Positions 16,614 through 24,990 of a DNA stretch of 64,000 bases are shown piece by piece. This stretch comes from Methanobacterium sp. Its GTDB lineage: Archaea > Methanobacteriota > Methanobacteria > Methanobacteriales > Methanobacteriaceae. Location: contig NZ_JBCFBO010000001.1 in the NCBI RefSeq assembly GCF_038562635.1, positions 1,528,643 through 1,592,642 on the forward strand. Reading direction: 5' to 3'. A program made the position numbers and the translations under genes. Every line of letters begins with the position of its first letter. Position 1 is the stretch's first letter. The notes beneath the pieces are model-generated. The model searched no databases. It worked only from the letters and a program-made list of their open reading frames with translations, and had not been told where the DNA came from.

Positions 16614-17759
16614 ATGGAAAATAAAGCTGAAATAAATTTTAAAGAGGAATTTGGCACTGAAATTGAAAAAAACGAAAAATTATATGGTGCCGAAGTTGAT
16701 GTCATGACATACAGTATTGATGGTACTGAAAAAAAGAGAGAAACAGATGCTTTACTAAAAGTACAGGATATTTCACTTTCATTCACCCAGTACACTTCAG
16801 GGCTTAGAAGAACTGAATTAAATGTAATCTCTAATTTAAGCATAGAAGTGCGCAGCGGCGAAATTTTAGCTGTTGTCGGGTCAAGTGGATCTGGCAAAAG
16901 TCTTCTGGCCCATGCAATTTTGGGAATTTTACCTTCAAATGCTACACTTAAAGGTAAAATAAAATATAATGGTCATGAACTTACTCAAAGTAAAAAAGAG
17001 AAGCTTAGAGGTAAAGAAATTGCCCTGATTCCCCAGTCCGTAAATTATTTGGATCCTTTAATGAGGATTTCAGACCAGGTAATAGGAGATATAGAGGAAG
17101 AAGATAAAAAATTAATGAAAAATCTCCAGAGAAAAATTTTTCAGAGATATGACCTGAAACCAGAAGTTGACAGAATGCTTCCGCATGAGCTATCCGGGGG
17201 CATGGCAAGGCGAGTACTAGTTTCTACGGCCATAATGAGTTCTGCAAATCTCATAATCGCGGATGAACCCACACCAGGGTTAGATGAAAAAACTTTAAAC
17301 GAAACATTGAACTATTTCAAAGATATGGCAGATAACGGATGTGCTGTTATACTTATAACTCATGATATAGAAGCAGCATTGAAAATATCTGATAAAATTG
17401 CAGTATTTTATGCAGGAACTGTTTTAGAAGTAGCTAATGTGGAAGATTTCAGCAGTGATGGTGAAAATTTAAGACATCCCTACACCAGGGCCCTGTGGAA
17501 TGCACTTCCCCAGAATGGATTTCATACAATTCATGGACACCAGCCGATGCAGGATGAAATCATAGAAGGATGTGTTTTTTACGAAAGGTGCTCTAAAAAG
17601 AATGATCTTTGTTCCAAAGTTACTCCCCCATTAAGAGATGTCAACAGGGGCATAGTCAGGTGTAACAACATACTATCTAAAGAAGAAATTTCTAGTGATG
17701 CCCATATGTTTTACGGGTCCAAACTGAAGATGCCCATAAAAGAAGTTAAAGAGGTGTAA
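16614..17759 (+). CDS. Opp/Nik-type ABC ATPase 1 (DppD/NikD-like) with N-terminal extension
   Basis: The protein has about 381 residues. An unusual charged extension of roughly 45 residues precedes the ATPase domain (LLKVQDISLSFTQY). Walker A is VGSSGSGKSLLAH, Q-loop LIPQSVNYLDP, signature LSGGMARRVLVSTA, Walker B LIIADEPTPGLD and switch ITHDIEAAL. The C-terminus has the Opp-type cysteine motif (GCVFYERCSKKNDLC), which in relatives can bind an Fe-S cluster. The start is set at ATG 16614 after AGGTGTGA; ATG 16593 lies upstream of that site. Confidence 0.88.
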   Translation: MENKAEINFKEEFGTEIEKNEKLYGAEVDVMTYSIDGTEKKRETDALLKVQDISLSFTQYTSGLRRTELNVISNLSIEVRSGEILAVVGSSGSGKSLLAHAILGILPSNATLKGKIKYNGHELTQSKKEKLRGKEIALIPQSVNYLDPLMRISDQVIGDIEEEDKKLMKNLQRKIFQRYDLKPEVDRMLPHELSGGMARRVLVSTAIMSSANLIIADEPTPGLDEKTLNETLNYFKDMADNGCAVILITHDIEAALKISDKIAVFYAGTVLEVANVEDFSSDGENLRHPYTRALWNALPQNGFHTIHGHQPMQDEIIEGCVFYERCSKKNDLCSKVTPPLRDVNRGIVRCNNILSKEEISSDAHMFYGSKLKMPIKEVKEV

Positions 17760-17761
17760 CA

Positions 17762-18373
17762 GTGCGCCTTAAAGGTGAAAATATAAGTTTTGGATATAAA
17801 AAAAATAACTGGATTTTAAATAATATTAATATATCATTAAAAAGTGGCGAAGTACTTGGCCTCATTGGGGACAGCGGGAGTGGGAAATCAACCCTGTGTA
17901 AAATATTATCAGGTTATGAAAATAATTATCATGGAAACGTGACCATAAATAGAAAAGAAATTCCAGTAAATGGATATCATCCAGTGCAGCTTGTCTTTCA
18001 ACATCCTGAAAAAGCTGTGAACCCTAAATGGAAAATGAAAAACATTTTAAACGAAGGGTATACTGTTCCACAAGATATCCTGGATTCATTTGGAATAAAA
18101 AAGAAATGGCTAAATAGGTGGCCCAGTGAGCTTTCTGGTGGGGAACTTCAGAGATTTGCACTTGCAAGGGCATTAGGACCTAAAACTAAATTTTTAATAG
18201 CCGATGAAATAACAACAATGGTAGATGCAATTACTCAGGCTCAGATATGGAATACAATTCTGGACATAGCAGAAGAGCAAAATATTGGAGTACTGGTTGT
18301 GAGCCATGAAAAAAATTTAATTAAACAGTTGTGCCATGATATCCTTTATCTGGATAACATCAACAATGTTTAA
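17762..18373 (+). CDS. Opp/Nik-type ABC ATPase 2 (DppF/NikE-like), short form
   Basis: The 203-residue ATPase has Walker A GDSGSGKSTLCK, Q-loop QLVFQHPEKAVNP, signature LSGGELQRFALARAL, Walker B KFLIADEITTMVDA and VVSHEKNLIKQ. It ends right after the ATPase core and lacks the C-terminal oligopeptide-transporter domain present in its partner, so it is shorter than typical DppF/NikE proteins. GTG 17762 begins two bases after the previous stop. The ATPase pair with two permeases and two binding proteins completes one importer. Confidence 0.87.
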   Translation: MRLKGENISFGYKKNNWILNNINISLKSGEVLGLIGDSGSGKSTLCKILSGYENNYHGNVTINRKEIPVNGYHPVQLVFQHPEKAVNPKWKMKNILNEGYTVPQDILDSFGIKKKWLNRWPSELSGGELQRFALARALGPKTKFLIADEITTMVDAITQAQIWNTILDIAEEQNIGVLVVSHEKNLIKQLCHDILYLDNINNV

Positions 18374-18394
18374 ATTTTTTATTTTCCTTTTAAA

Positions 18395-18422
18395 TCGATA
18401 CGTTTATATTTACGTTTCGCGA
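18395..18422 (+). promoter_or_regulatory. Shared TATA/inverted-repeat operator (copy 3)
   Basis: ATCGATACG followed by TTTATATTTA and TTTCGCGA. The TATA box lies about 55 bases before the DUF364-type gene. The right half is less perfect (TTTCG) than in other copies. Confidence 0.65.
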
Positions 18423-18458
18423 GAATTAAAACACCAACGACTTTAGAAAGGTGCAACG

Positions 18459-19211
18459 ATGAAGGAAATGAAACTTTTAGACGATCTTATATCAGCGGTA
18501 CAGGGCGAAAACGCGGTTGCAGAAGACGTGAGAGTCGGCGCCTCATGGACTGGCGTTAAAGGCCGGTACGGCGGAGTATGCAAAACTTACGGGATTCCAG
18601 TACCCCACGGCAACTACACCAAGGACCTTGGAAAGCTCAATGAAAAAAGCACTTTAGAACTTGCAGAATATGCCCGTTCATGGAATTTCGTGGAAGCAAG
18701 TATTGGAGTAGCTGCATTAAATTCCATGGTAAAAGTTAAGGGTAAAACAGGAGTAAACGCCATTGATATAGTACTTGAGACATGTGAAAATAAAAAAGTC
18801 ACCATGGTGGGTAAATTTCCACGTATCCCTGAAATTAAAGCACTTGCCAAAGAACTGTGGGTTTTGGAAATGAATCCATGTCTTTTAAACGTTAAAAAGG
18901 GAATAATAAACGCAACAGCGGCAGAATATGTAATCCCAGACAGCGATATCGTGATTGTAACCGGTTCTACACTTATAAATAAAACCATGGAACGTGTACT
19001 GGAGCTGTGCAGGATGGCAGATGCTTACACCATAGTTATGGGGCCGAGTACTACCATGAGCGATGTTTTATTTGATTACGGTGCAGATATGCTTGCAGGT
19101 GTGGAAATAACCAGGCCTGATGCCCTGCTTAACACCATAAGCCAGAGTGGAGGCATGATAAACTCCAGAGTCTGTGGAGATGAGCTTGTTTTCAGAGTCA
19201 TGGAAGTTTAA
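18459..19211 (+). CDS. DUF364/DUF4213-type putative heavy-metal chelation protein
   Basis: The 250-residue cytoplasmic protein resembles the DUF4213-DUF364 family. The N-terminal part has VRVGASWTGVKG and an alpha/beta region ending in ASIGVAALNSM. The C-terminal Rossmann-like part has VTMVGKFPRIPEI, LWVLEMNP, ATAAEYVIPDSDIVIVTGSTLINKTM, and VMGPSTTMSDVLFDYGADMLAGVEI. Family descriptions propose heavy-metal chelation; the activity is unproven. The next gene starts two bases downstream, so it is cotranscribed with a methyltransferase. Its promoter carries the shared operator. Confidence 0.75.
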   Translation: MKEMKLLDDLISAVQGENAVAEDVRVGASWTGVKGRYGGVCKTYGIPVPHGNYTKDLGKLNEKSTLELAEYARSWNFVEASIGVAALNSMVKVKGKTGVNAIDIVLETCENKKVTMVGKFPRIPEIKALAKELWVLEMNPCLLNVKKGIINATAAEYVIPDSDIVIVTGSTLINKTMERVLELCRMADAYTIVMGPSTTMSDVLFDYGADMLAGVEITRPDALLNTISQSGGMINSRVCGDELVFRVMEV

Positions 19212-19213
19212 AA

Positions 19214-19813
19214 ATGAAAACTGACCCCCATAAGATGGATAAAAGATCCAAGACCATTTTTAAAGATGTTTATCCCCAGATAGCAGACCAGATCATCAGG
19301 AGGTGCGGGATTAAGAAGGGAACCTGCATCGACGTTGGATCTGGCCCAGGCGCACTTGCAGTTGCTCTTTCTAAAGTAACCGACTTAAACATATATTCCC
19401 TTGATATCTCAGCCCAAATGAACGGGATTGCAAAGAAAAATATCGTAGAAGAGGGGCTGCAGTACAGGATATTCCCTGTTAACGGTGATGTTTGCAAACT
19501 TCCCTTCCCCAATGGTTTTGCAGATTTAGTTATAAGCAGGGGCTCAATTTTCTTCTGGGAAAATAAAGAAACAGCTTTCAGGGAGATATGCCGTGTTTTA
19601 AAGCCGGGAGGCTGGGCCTACATTGGGGGCGGATTTGGAAGTAAAACACTTAAAAATAAAATAAGACAATCAGTAAATACAGGCAGAACAGATCATATTA
19701 ATATACCCAAAATTAGCATCACAGGGCTAAAATTGATATTAAACCGGGTCCCTATTAAAGACTACCACATATTAAATGACAATTCAGGCCTGTGGATTCT
19801 GTTTAAAAAATAA
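19214..19813 (+). CDS. Class I SAM-dependent methyltransferase (Methyltransf_11 type)
   Basis: The 199-residue protein has motif I CIDVGSGPGALAVAL near residue 39, IYSLDISAQMNGIA, DVCKLPFPNGFADLVISRGSIFFW and REICRVLKPGGWAYIGGG, a compact UbiE/Methyltransf_11 fold. It is unlike the WN-type subfamily at 303, 4343 and 8228. It starts two bases after the DUF364-type stop and is probably its operon partner. Substrate unknown. Confidence 0.85.
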   Translation: MKTDPHKMDKRSKTIFKDVYPQIADQIIRRCGIKKGTCIDVGSGPGALAVALSKVTDLNIYSLDISAQMNGIAKKNIVEEGLQYRIFPVNGDVCKLPFPNGFADLVISRGSIFFWENKETAFREICRVLKPGGWAYIGGGFGSKTLKNKIRQSVNTGRTDHINIPKISITGLKLILNRVPIKDYHILNDNSGLWILFKK

Positions 19814-19973
19814 TTTTTAACGCTCATGTTGTGCAAATTACATATAATTGTAAACTGTTGAATAAATAAATGGAATTTTTTTAAATAAGTTCAACTTAAA
19901 TTAACCGATATGTAAAAATCTACAGTAAAATTTTACGCATTAACATGAACGATTAAAACTCACTGGTGATTTT

Positions 19974-20561
19974 ATGGAAAGTATGGAAGATATTATAAAT
20001 AATGTAAAAGACCCTGAAACCAAAAAGGATTTAGAGAAGATCATCAAATTTCACGGCTATTTAAGCTCAGGGGCATATATAGGGTACCAGATGTTGAATA
20101 TAGCAAAAAGAGAGCTTGATATAAAGGACGATGAGAGAATTTTTGTTACCTGCGAAACATTGAACTGTGTTCCAGACGCATTTCAGATTTTAAGAACTCC
20201 TACCGTTGGTAACAAAGGCGTGAAAATTCTTGATTACGATAAAATGGCCGTGACCATAAATAGATCCGCAGATAAAGGCGAAACGCATATGAAAGGCATA
20301 AGGATATTTTTAGACCCTAAAAAGACTGAAAAATATCCGCTGCTGCACGACTGGTTTATGAACTATAAAAAGGTGCGCCACGAAGAAGTTTTACCCATTT
20401 TAATGGAAGCAGGCGAAGACCTATATTCATGGGAAATGGTTGAAATTGAAGTCCCGCAAAAGAAGAAAAAGAACGTTTTAATATGCAAGATGTGCGGTGA
20501 ATCATTTATTTCATGGGATAACAGCCCAGTATGTATACCCTGTTCACAAAAAAAGGCTTGA
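19974..20561 (+). CDS. FmdE-family protein with C-terminal zinc ribbon
   Basis: This 195-residue protein carries the FmdE domain (PF02663-like): IIKFHGYLSSGAYIGYQM with the family histidine near residue 29, then FVTCETLNCVPDAFQ (cysteines near 58 and 63) and a DYDKMAVTINR strand. A C-terminal ribbon CKMC-x13-CIPC follows. FmdE was named for its place in the molybdenum formylmethanofuran dehydrogenase operon, but its role is unknown; binding of a metal or cofactor is plausible. ATG 19974 follows a GGTGAT site. A ribbon-helix-helix gene follows after 23 bases. A second full FmdE lies at 44091. Confidence 0.88.
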   Translation: MESMEDIINNVKDPETKKDLEKIIKFHGYLSSGAYIGYQMLNIAKRELDIKDDERIFVTCETLNCVPDAFQILRTPTVGNKGVKILDYDKMAVTINRSADKGETHMKGIRIFLDPKKTEKYPLLHDWFMNYKKVRHEEVLPILMEAGEDLYSWEMVEIEVPQKKKKNVLICKMCGESFISWDNSPVCIPCSQKKA

Positions 20562-20584
20562 AATTCAAACATTAAGGTGATCAC

Positions 20585-20737
20585 GTGGAAAGACAGATTA
20601 CAATGAAACTTCCAGAAGACATGTATAACGACTTGAAAGAACTGTCCTCAAAAAAAGATAATATTCCCCTTGGAAATCTTATTAGAAGAGCTATTGATGA
20701 TTATTTAAGAAAAAATAGAATGAAAGGAAATTTGTGA
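20585..20737 (+). CDS. Small ribbon-helix-helix (CopG/NikR-type) DNA-binding protein
   Basis: The 50-residue frame starts at GTG 20585 directly after AGGTGATCAC. It reads MERQITMKLPEDMYNDLKEL then LGNLIRRAIDDYLRKN: one amphipathic strand followed by two helices, the classic ribbon-helix-helix pattern (strand ITMKLP, helix DMYNDLKEL, turn, helix IRRAIDDYL). It sits behind the FmdE gene and is probably cotranscribed. Having only the DNA-binding part, it lacks a NikR-like metal sensor. It is a candidate regulator of the inverted-repeat promoters in this window, on position and fold only. Confidence 0.72.
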   Translation: MERQITMKLPEDMYNDLKELSSKKDNIPLGNLIRRAIDDYLRKNRMKGNL

Positions 20738-20749
20738 ATTTCCTTAATC

Positions 20750-21361
20750 TTATTTTCCAAATGTTATGATGTAATGGGATTTACCGTGTTCAAGGTCTTC
20801 CCCTGCTTCAGTATCAAGCTGCACCATTTTTAAGCCGTGTTTTGCAAACATTTCTTCCATTTCTTCCGGGCTGCTTTTGACCCTTACAGGAGGTCCGTAT
20901 CCAGTATCCTCTTTTTTATAGTCCATAACTGCTATTTTTCCTTCGGGCTTTATAATTCTTTTAAGTTCCTCAATGGCCTCATCAGTTTTTTCTACTCCTA
21001 CAAAATGGTGGAAAACATTGACCAGAAGGCATATATCTACAGTGTTATCCTCGATAGCTATGTGGTCCGCTACATCAGACTGGATTGGAATAATATTTTT
21101 TATTCCCTTCTCCTCAACTTCTTTTTCCATATCTTCAATGGAAGGTCCAAATACATCTACAGAATATATGGTTGCCTCATCGTCCAGCATATCATACGCT
21201 TCCATAGATACATGACCGTCACCGCAGCCAATATCTGCAAAAACTTCATTTCCTTTAAAATTCAATCTTGAAAGCACATCGTGGGCATCTATAAAAGATT
21301 CTGTTGATCTTCCCTGAATACGGTGCCCGTTAGATGGAAATAATCCTGTATCGCTTGACAT
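20750..21361 (-). CDS. Class I SAM-dependent methyltransferase (reverse strand)
   Basis: The 203-residue protein has motif I EVFADIGCGDGHVSM near residue 40, TIYSVDVFGPSIEDM, DICLLVNVFHHF and ELKRIIKPEGKIAVMDYKKEDTGYGPP, a Methyltransf_11/31-type fold close to UbiE/arsenite methyltransferase-like enzymes but without the cysteines of ArsM. It is transcribed convergently with the FmdE-RHH pair. On the reverse strand the ATG is preceded by GGAGA. Its upstream region holds the multi-hairpin element at 21383. Substrate unknown. Confidence 0.85.
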   Translation of the reverse strand: MSSDTGLFPSNGHRIQGRSTESFIDAHDVLSRLNFKGNEVFADIGCGDGHVSMEAYDMLDDEATIYSVDVFGPSIEDMEKEVEEKGIKNIIPIQSDVADHIAIEDNTVDICLLVNVFHHFVGVEKTDEAIEELKRIIKPEGKIAVMDYKKEDTGYGPPVRVKSSPEEMEEMFAKHGLKMVQLDTEAGEDLEHGKSHYIITFGK

Positions 21362-21382
21362 TTTTCTATCTCCTTTTTTTTA

Positions 21383-21648
21383 GTGAATAACCCATCTGTT
21401 AAAGTATGCTTAACTTATTATATCGTTTTAGCACGTTAAATGCAATTTAAGTAATTATATAAATTTTATAAGTTTAATAAGTTATGTTTACGGAACGAAG
21501 TTGGAGAAAAATGCCATGCATTTTTCTACGCCGGAGGAAATTTATTTCCTCGGCCGCAAAAACAAAGGTTTTTGCAGGCGTCAAAAATCTTCGATTTTTG
21601 ACAGTTCCGTAACAGTGAAAATTCATAGAATTTTCACATGTTATTCAC
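21383..21648. repeat. Multi-hairpin intergenic element A
   Basis: A 9-bp outer stem TTACGGAAC (21488-21496)/GTTCCGTAA (21604-21612) encloses four short hairpins: GAAAAATGC-CAT-GCATTTTTC (21506), GAGGAAAT/ATTTCCTC (21534), GCAAAAAC/GTTTTTGC (21556) and GTCAAAAATC-TTC-GATTTTTGAC (21580). A fifth, GTGAAAATTC-ATA-GAATTTTCAC, follows at 21615. A further 9-bp pair, GTGAATAAC (21383) and GTTATTCAC (21640), encloses everything. Parts recur at 37096 and 39342, and the architecture recurs at 63044. It looks like a non-autonomous repeat or a structured RNA. Confidence 0.8.
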
Positions 21649-21664
21649 AGTAAAATAAAATATA

Positions 21665-21691
21665 CGATACGGGAATATATACATTTCGATA
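21665..21691 (+). promoter_or_regulatory. Variant of the shared operator (copy 4)
   Basis: CGATACGGGAATATATACAT followed by TTCGATA. It resembles the TATA/inverted-repeat motif but is 300 bases from the next gene and may be a secondary or degenerate site. Confidence 0.45.
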
Positions 21692-21751
21692 TAAACCCCT
21701 CTTTTAAATAAAACCTGCAAAATTTAATTAAATTTCAGATATTACAAAACC

Positions 21752-21777
21752 CATACGTATTTATATACTTATCGATC
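21752..21777 (+). promoter_or_regulatory. Shared TATA/operator motif (copy 5)
   Basis: CATACGTATTTATATAC followed by TTATCGATC: a TATA box flanked by ATACG and TATCGA. It lies about 190 bases upstream of the beta-helix surface protein at 21963, implying a long leader. Confidence 0.6.
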
Positions 21778-21962
21778 CATAATATTATAAATTATGCTCA
21801 TGTTAAGGGGATTGTAAAATGATGCAGTTTAATTTTGTATGATCACATGTTAAGCCATTGAAAATTATTAAATCCATTAAAATTATCTAATATATAATTT
21901 GGATTTGTACCTGCCCATTAAATGAGCTTTATGTTAAAAGGGGATAAAATGGAGGTAAGAAA

Positions 21963-23960
21963 ACGAATATTAAAAATAATTTAATACTTTTATGTTTGTT
22001 AACCATTGGAATGGCCATGTATGCTACTTCATTAGAACCTGTATCAGCTGCAAGCACCAGTATAACTTCAACCATGACCAGTTCAGAGATCCAGTCTGCA
22101 ATAGACAGCGCTTCTGCTGGAGACACCATAAACTTCCTTGGAAAGGTTTACGAGAACATACAGCTGAACATCAACAAGACATTAAACATTGTAACCAGTG
22201 CAGGAACTGTTTTAACTGGATCTGACCCTAATTCGGCCGTATTTTTAATTAACGGCCCCCAGGCTTCCGGAACCCAAATAAGCGGTTTCAACATTACATG
22301 CCCTGGTTCAGGGATACTCATAAACAACACCAGCGGCGTGACCCTTTCAGGGGATAACATAAATTCAACTGGTACCTCAGTTACAGTTAACCAGAGCTCA
22401 AACACTGTAATTAAAAATGTTTCTGCAGCCGGCTCTTCCACTGGAATTAATGTTTCAAACAGTGCAAATACCAAAATTACAGGAAGTAACATCACAAATA
22501 ACAGGGAAAGAGGAGTTGGAATCTATAACTCCAATAACACCAGCATCAATAATTCCATTATAAACGGCAACGGGAACAGCAGCACTTCTGGTTACTCATC
22601 TGATGGAGGCGCGGTGTATGTGAAAGGTTCAAATGGTGTTAAAATCACAGGCAATCAAATTAAAGGAAACAGCCAGGGAATAACCACAACAGATTCATCC
22701 AACGTTGACATAACCAACAACACAATAACTGACAACTACAGGAATGGTATACTGCTCAACGGGACTGTAAAAAATATTACAATAAAAAGTAACGACATAG
22801 AACGAAACGGCAACGGAATTGTACTTAACTATACTACATGCCAAAATATCAGTATCCGCGGGAATTTGATAAAAAGCTCAGTAATAAGGTCCGGAGAAGA
22901 TTCAGGTAATGGAATTTCATTTGGTTCTGGCTACACCAGCAATTCTGGAACCATAGAGCATAATGTTATTTATGAAAATAGCGCCATGGATGTGAATGCA
23001 AAATATGCACAGGTCATGCCCCATATAGGTTCAAACTGGTACGGGAACAAATCACACCTCTGCTCATGTGTTACCTACGACCCCAATATACAAATGAGGA
23101 TAGTAAGGACAGGGGCAAATAATTATACTGTGCAGTTTTATAACGGCATTACAGGTGAGTTGGTAACAGATTTACCCTCCATTCCAGTAATATTTACTGC
23201 AGGTAACTTTTCAAAAACCGTTATGACCCAAAATGGGATAGCCACTGTAGTTTTTAATAATCTAACTAACGGCAGTGTAATCAGTAACATTTATGGAGCT
23301 AACGCATCTATTGCATATGACTCAATTATAATAAATCATCCCAACGGAATAGAGGACCCTAACTCTGGAGGAAACGGTGGTGGTTCTGGAAGTATTTCTG
23401 CAGTCAAGCCTACATCAAGTGCTAATTACAAAAGCGGATGGTACAACAAAAACCTGATCATCAAACTCTCAATGAACAAAACTGGAACCATATACTACAC
23501 CACCAATGGGGCTACACCAACTACAAGCAGCAAAAAATACACCGGAGCATTCACCATAAGCTCTACCGCAACCCTGAAATTCATAGCAGTAGACAAAGCA
23601 GGAAACAAATCACCAATCTACACCGCAAAATATATCATAGACAAAACAAGACCATACGTAAAATCAATGTACCCTAAAAAAAGCAGCACAGGCATTTCCA
23701 GGTCAAAAATACTCTACCTTAAATTCAGCGAAAACCTCAAAACCAGCATAAACTGGTCTAAAGTGTACATCAAAAACTTAAAAACAGGTAAAAAAGTAGC
23801 ATTAAGCAAAGTGATCAAAAACAATGTTTTATACCTTAAAACAGGTAAACGGTCTGCTTACACATGGTACCAGATCTACATTCCAGCAGCAGCAATTAAA
23901 GACGCTGCAGGAAATAACGGTATTGGCTACACATGGAAGTTTAAAACAGGGAAATATTAA
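21963..23960 (+). CDS. Adhesin-like surface protein: beta-helix, CHB_HEX, Big_5
   Basis: The protein has about 665 residues. From ACG 21963, seven bases after GGAGG, a full signal peptide appears (NIKNNLILLCLLTIGMAMY, then EPVSAA); TTG 21996 would give a truncated one. Residues about 35-390 form a right-handed beta-helix of NosD/PbH1 repeats rich in N, S and T. A chitobiase C-terminal-like domain follows (GTIYYTTNGATPTTSSKKY), then a Big_5/SbsA Ig-like domain (YVKSMYPKKSSTGIS to GYTWKFKTGKY). It has no transmembrane anchor, so it is probably held in the wall by its C-terminal domains. The last 544 bases are nearly repeated in 27609 and 30601. Confidence 0.88.
   Translation, partial: TNIKNNLILLCLLTIGMAMYATSLEPVSAASTSITSTMTSSEIQSAIDSASAGDTINFLGKVYENIQLNINKTLNIVTSAGTVLTGSDPNSAVFLINGPQASGTQISGFNITCPGSGILINNTSGVTLSGDNINSTGTSVTVNQSSNTVIKNVSAAGSSTGINVSNSANTKITGSNITNNRERGVGIYNSNNTSINNSIINGNGNSSTSGYSSDGGAVYVKGSNGVKITGNQIKGNSQGITTTDSSNVDITNNTITDNYRNGILLNGTVKNITIKSNDIERNGNGIVLNYTTCQNISIRGNLIKSSVIRSGEDSGNGISFGSGYTSNSGTIEHNVIYENSAMDVNAKYAQVMPHIGSNWYGNKSHLCSCVTYDPNIQMRIVRTGANNYTVQFYNGITGELVTDLPSIPVIFTAGNFSKTVMTQNGIATVVFNNLTNGSVISNIYGANASIAYDSIIINHPNGIEDPNSGGNGGGSGSISAVKPTSSANYKSGWYNKNLIIKLSMNKTGTIYYTTNGATPTTSSKKYTGAFTISSTATLKFIAVDKAGNKSPIYTAKYIIDKTRPYVKSMYPKKSSTGISRSKILYLKFSENLKTSINWSKVYIKNLKTGKKVALSKVIKNNVLYLKTGKRSAYTWYQIYIPAAAIKDAAGNNGIGYTWKFKTGKY
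23417..23960 (+). repeat. 544-bp CHB_HEX/Big_5 cassette, copy 1
   Basis: This block is highly similar at DNA level to 29537-30071 and 34044-34587, including long identical runs (for example TCAATGTACCC and TTCAGCGAAAACCTCAAAAC). The three genes differ completely upstream. It appears to be a shuffled 3' module. Confidence 0.85.
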
Positions 23961-24323
23961 ATCATTTCTCTTTTTCTCCTTTTTAGGTGTCGTTATCTGC
24001 TTTTCTATTTTTAATACATCAAACCATATACCTTAAAAAGGCCATCACGAAATGCAAATTATACCTCAAAATTTAAATAGTTAAATGTTTACACTATATG
24101 TCTGTACATGGTTAATCTGATATGTTCGGCCCATGTGCATGGAAATGGTAATATTGCACTGTTAATATTATTATTTCCTCCACATTTTGTTTAAAAAAAG
24201 TAGCGGCAGTTACTTAAAATGAATAGGTCTTTAAAGATCCACACAACTTTTTTATCCGGCATATCATTTAAAAAAAATCATTATGATATTTAGATACTGT
24301 AAATCCATTCAAAATATGTTAAA

Positions 24324-24700
24324 AATAGGTTATCACCTGGACACTTGGGGAGTGTCCAGGAATAGCATGTGATATACTGAAACTTTGCTTTATTTCAAGG
24401 AATACGTAACCTATTGTATCATATACCGGGAGGATCGAGTAGTATTTCCCATAAAAGTTTCTGGACACTTAGGAGCAAGCGCCCAGAAGGACTTTTTATG
24501 ATACATTTAGATGCTTGGTCCTCATGACTTATATACCTTTGCGTGTCGGAAGGGAGGACGTGATGATACCATTCGTTTATTTTTTTAAAAGAGGTTCCCT
24601 GGCACTTGCAGGTGCAAATGCTCATGGAGATCGAATTGTTCGACTTTGATATAGAAGATCCTGGACACGTAGGGACATGTGTCCAGGGACTTTTTATGAA
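24324..24700. ncRNA. Structured intergenic region, possible tandem small RNAs
   Basis: Three consecutive stem-enclosed units are visible. AATAGGTTA (24324-24332)/TAACCTATT (24407-24415) encloses a perfect 10-bp hairpin, CCTGGACACT/AGTGTCCAGG. GTATCATA (24416)/TATGATAC (24497-24504) encloses TTCTGG/CCAGAA. ATTGTTC (about 24636)/GAACAAT (about 24698) encloses CCTGGACAC/GTGTCCAGG. The last two end in GGACTTTTTATGA, like a terminator, and each is followed after 20-40 bases by TGACTTATATA, a TATA-like box. No credible protein is encoded on either strand. RNA expression is inferred. Confidence 0.5.
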
Positions 24701-24990
24701 CAATCTTAAATAGTTCCTTTTGACTTATATAGTTATGCATCTCGATTAGGAAGATATACTAAAACTCGATTAAAGTACGCAAAAGTCTCAATCAAAAAGT
24801 TTATAAAAGGAGATGTACTGTAACTATAAAACAATTCCTAAAAATGTATGTTTATAACAGTACCAGATTTATATTTTAGCTTCAACGGCAAAATACCGTT
24901 AATTAATCAAATTATCCAAACTATAAACCTGCAAATCCAAAACATACATGTATCAAATTATTTAATCAAATTAAAAGGGGAATCCATTAA

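Noticed and set aside
24419..24703. 94-codon reverse frame in the structured region
   Set aside because: The frame runs through several perfect hairpins, has no ribosome binding site and no recognisable protein features.
21383..24740. CRISPR array
   Set aside because: Hairpin repeats here differ from each other and lack regularly spaced identical repeats with unique spacers. No cas genes are present in the window.
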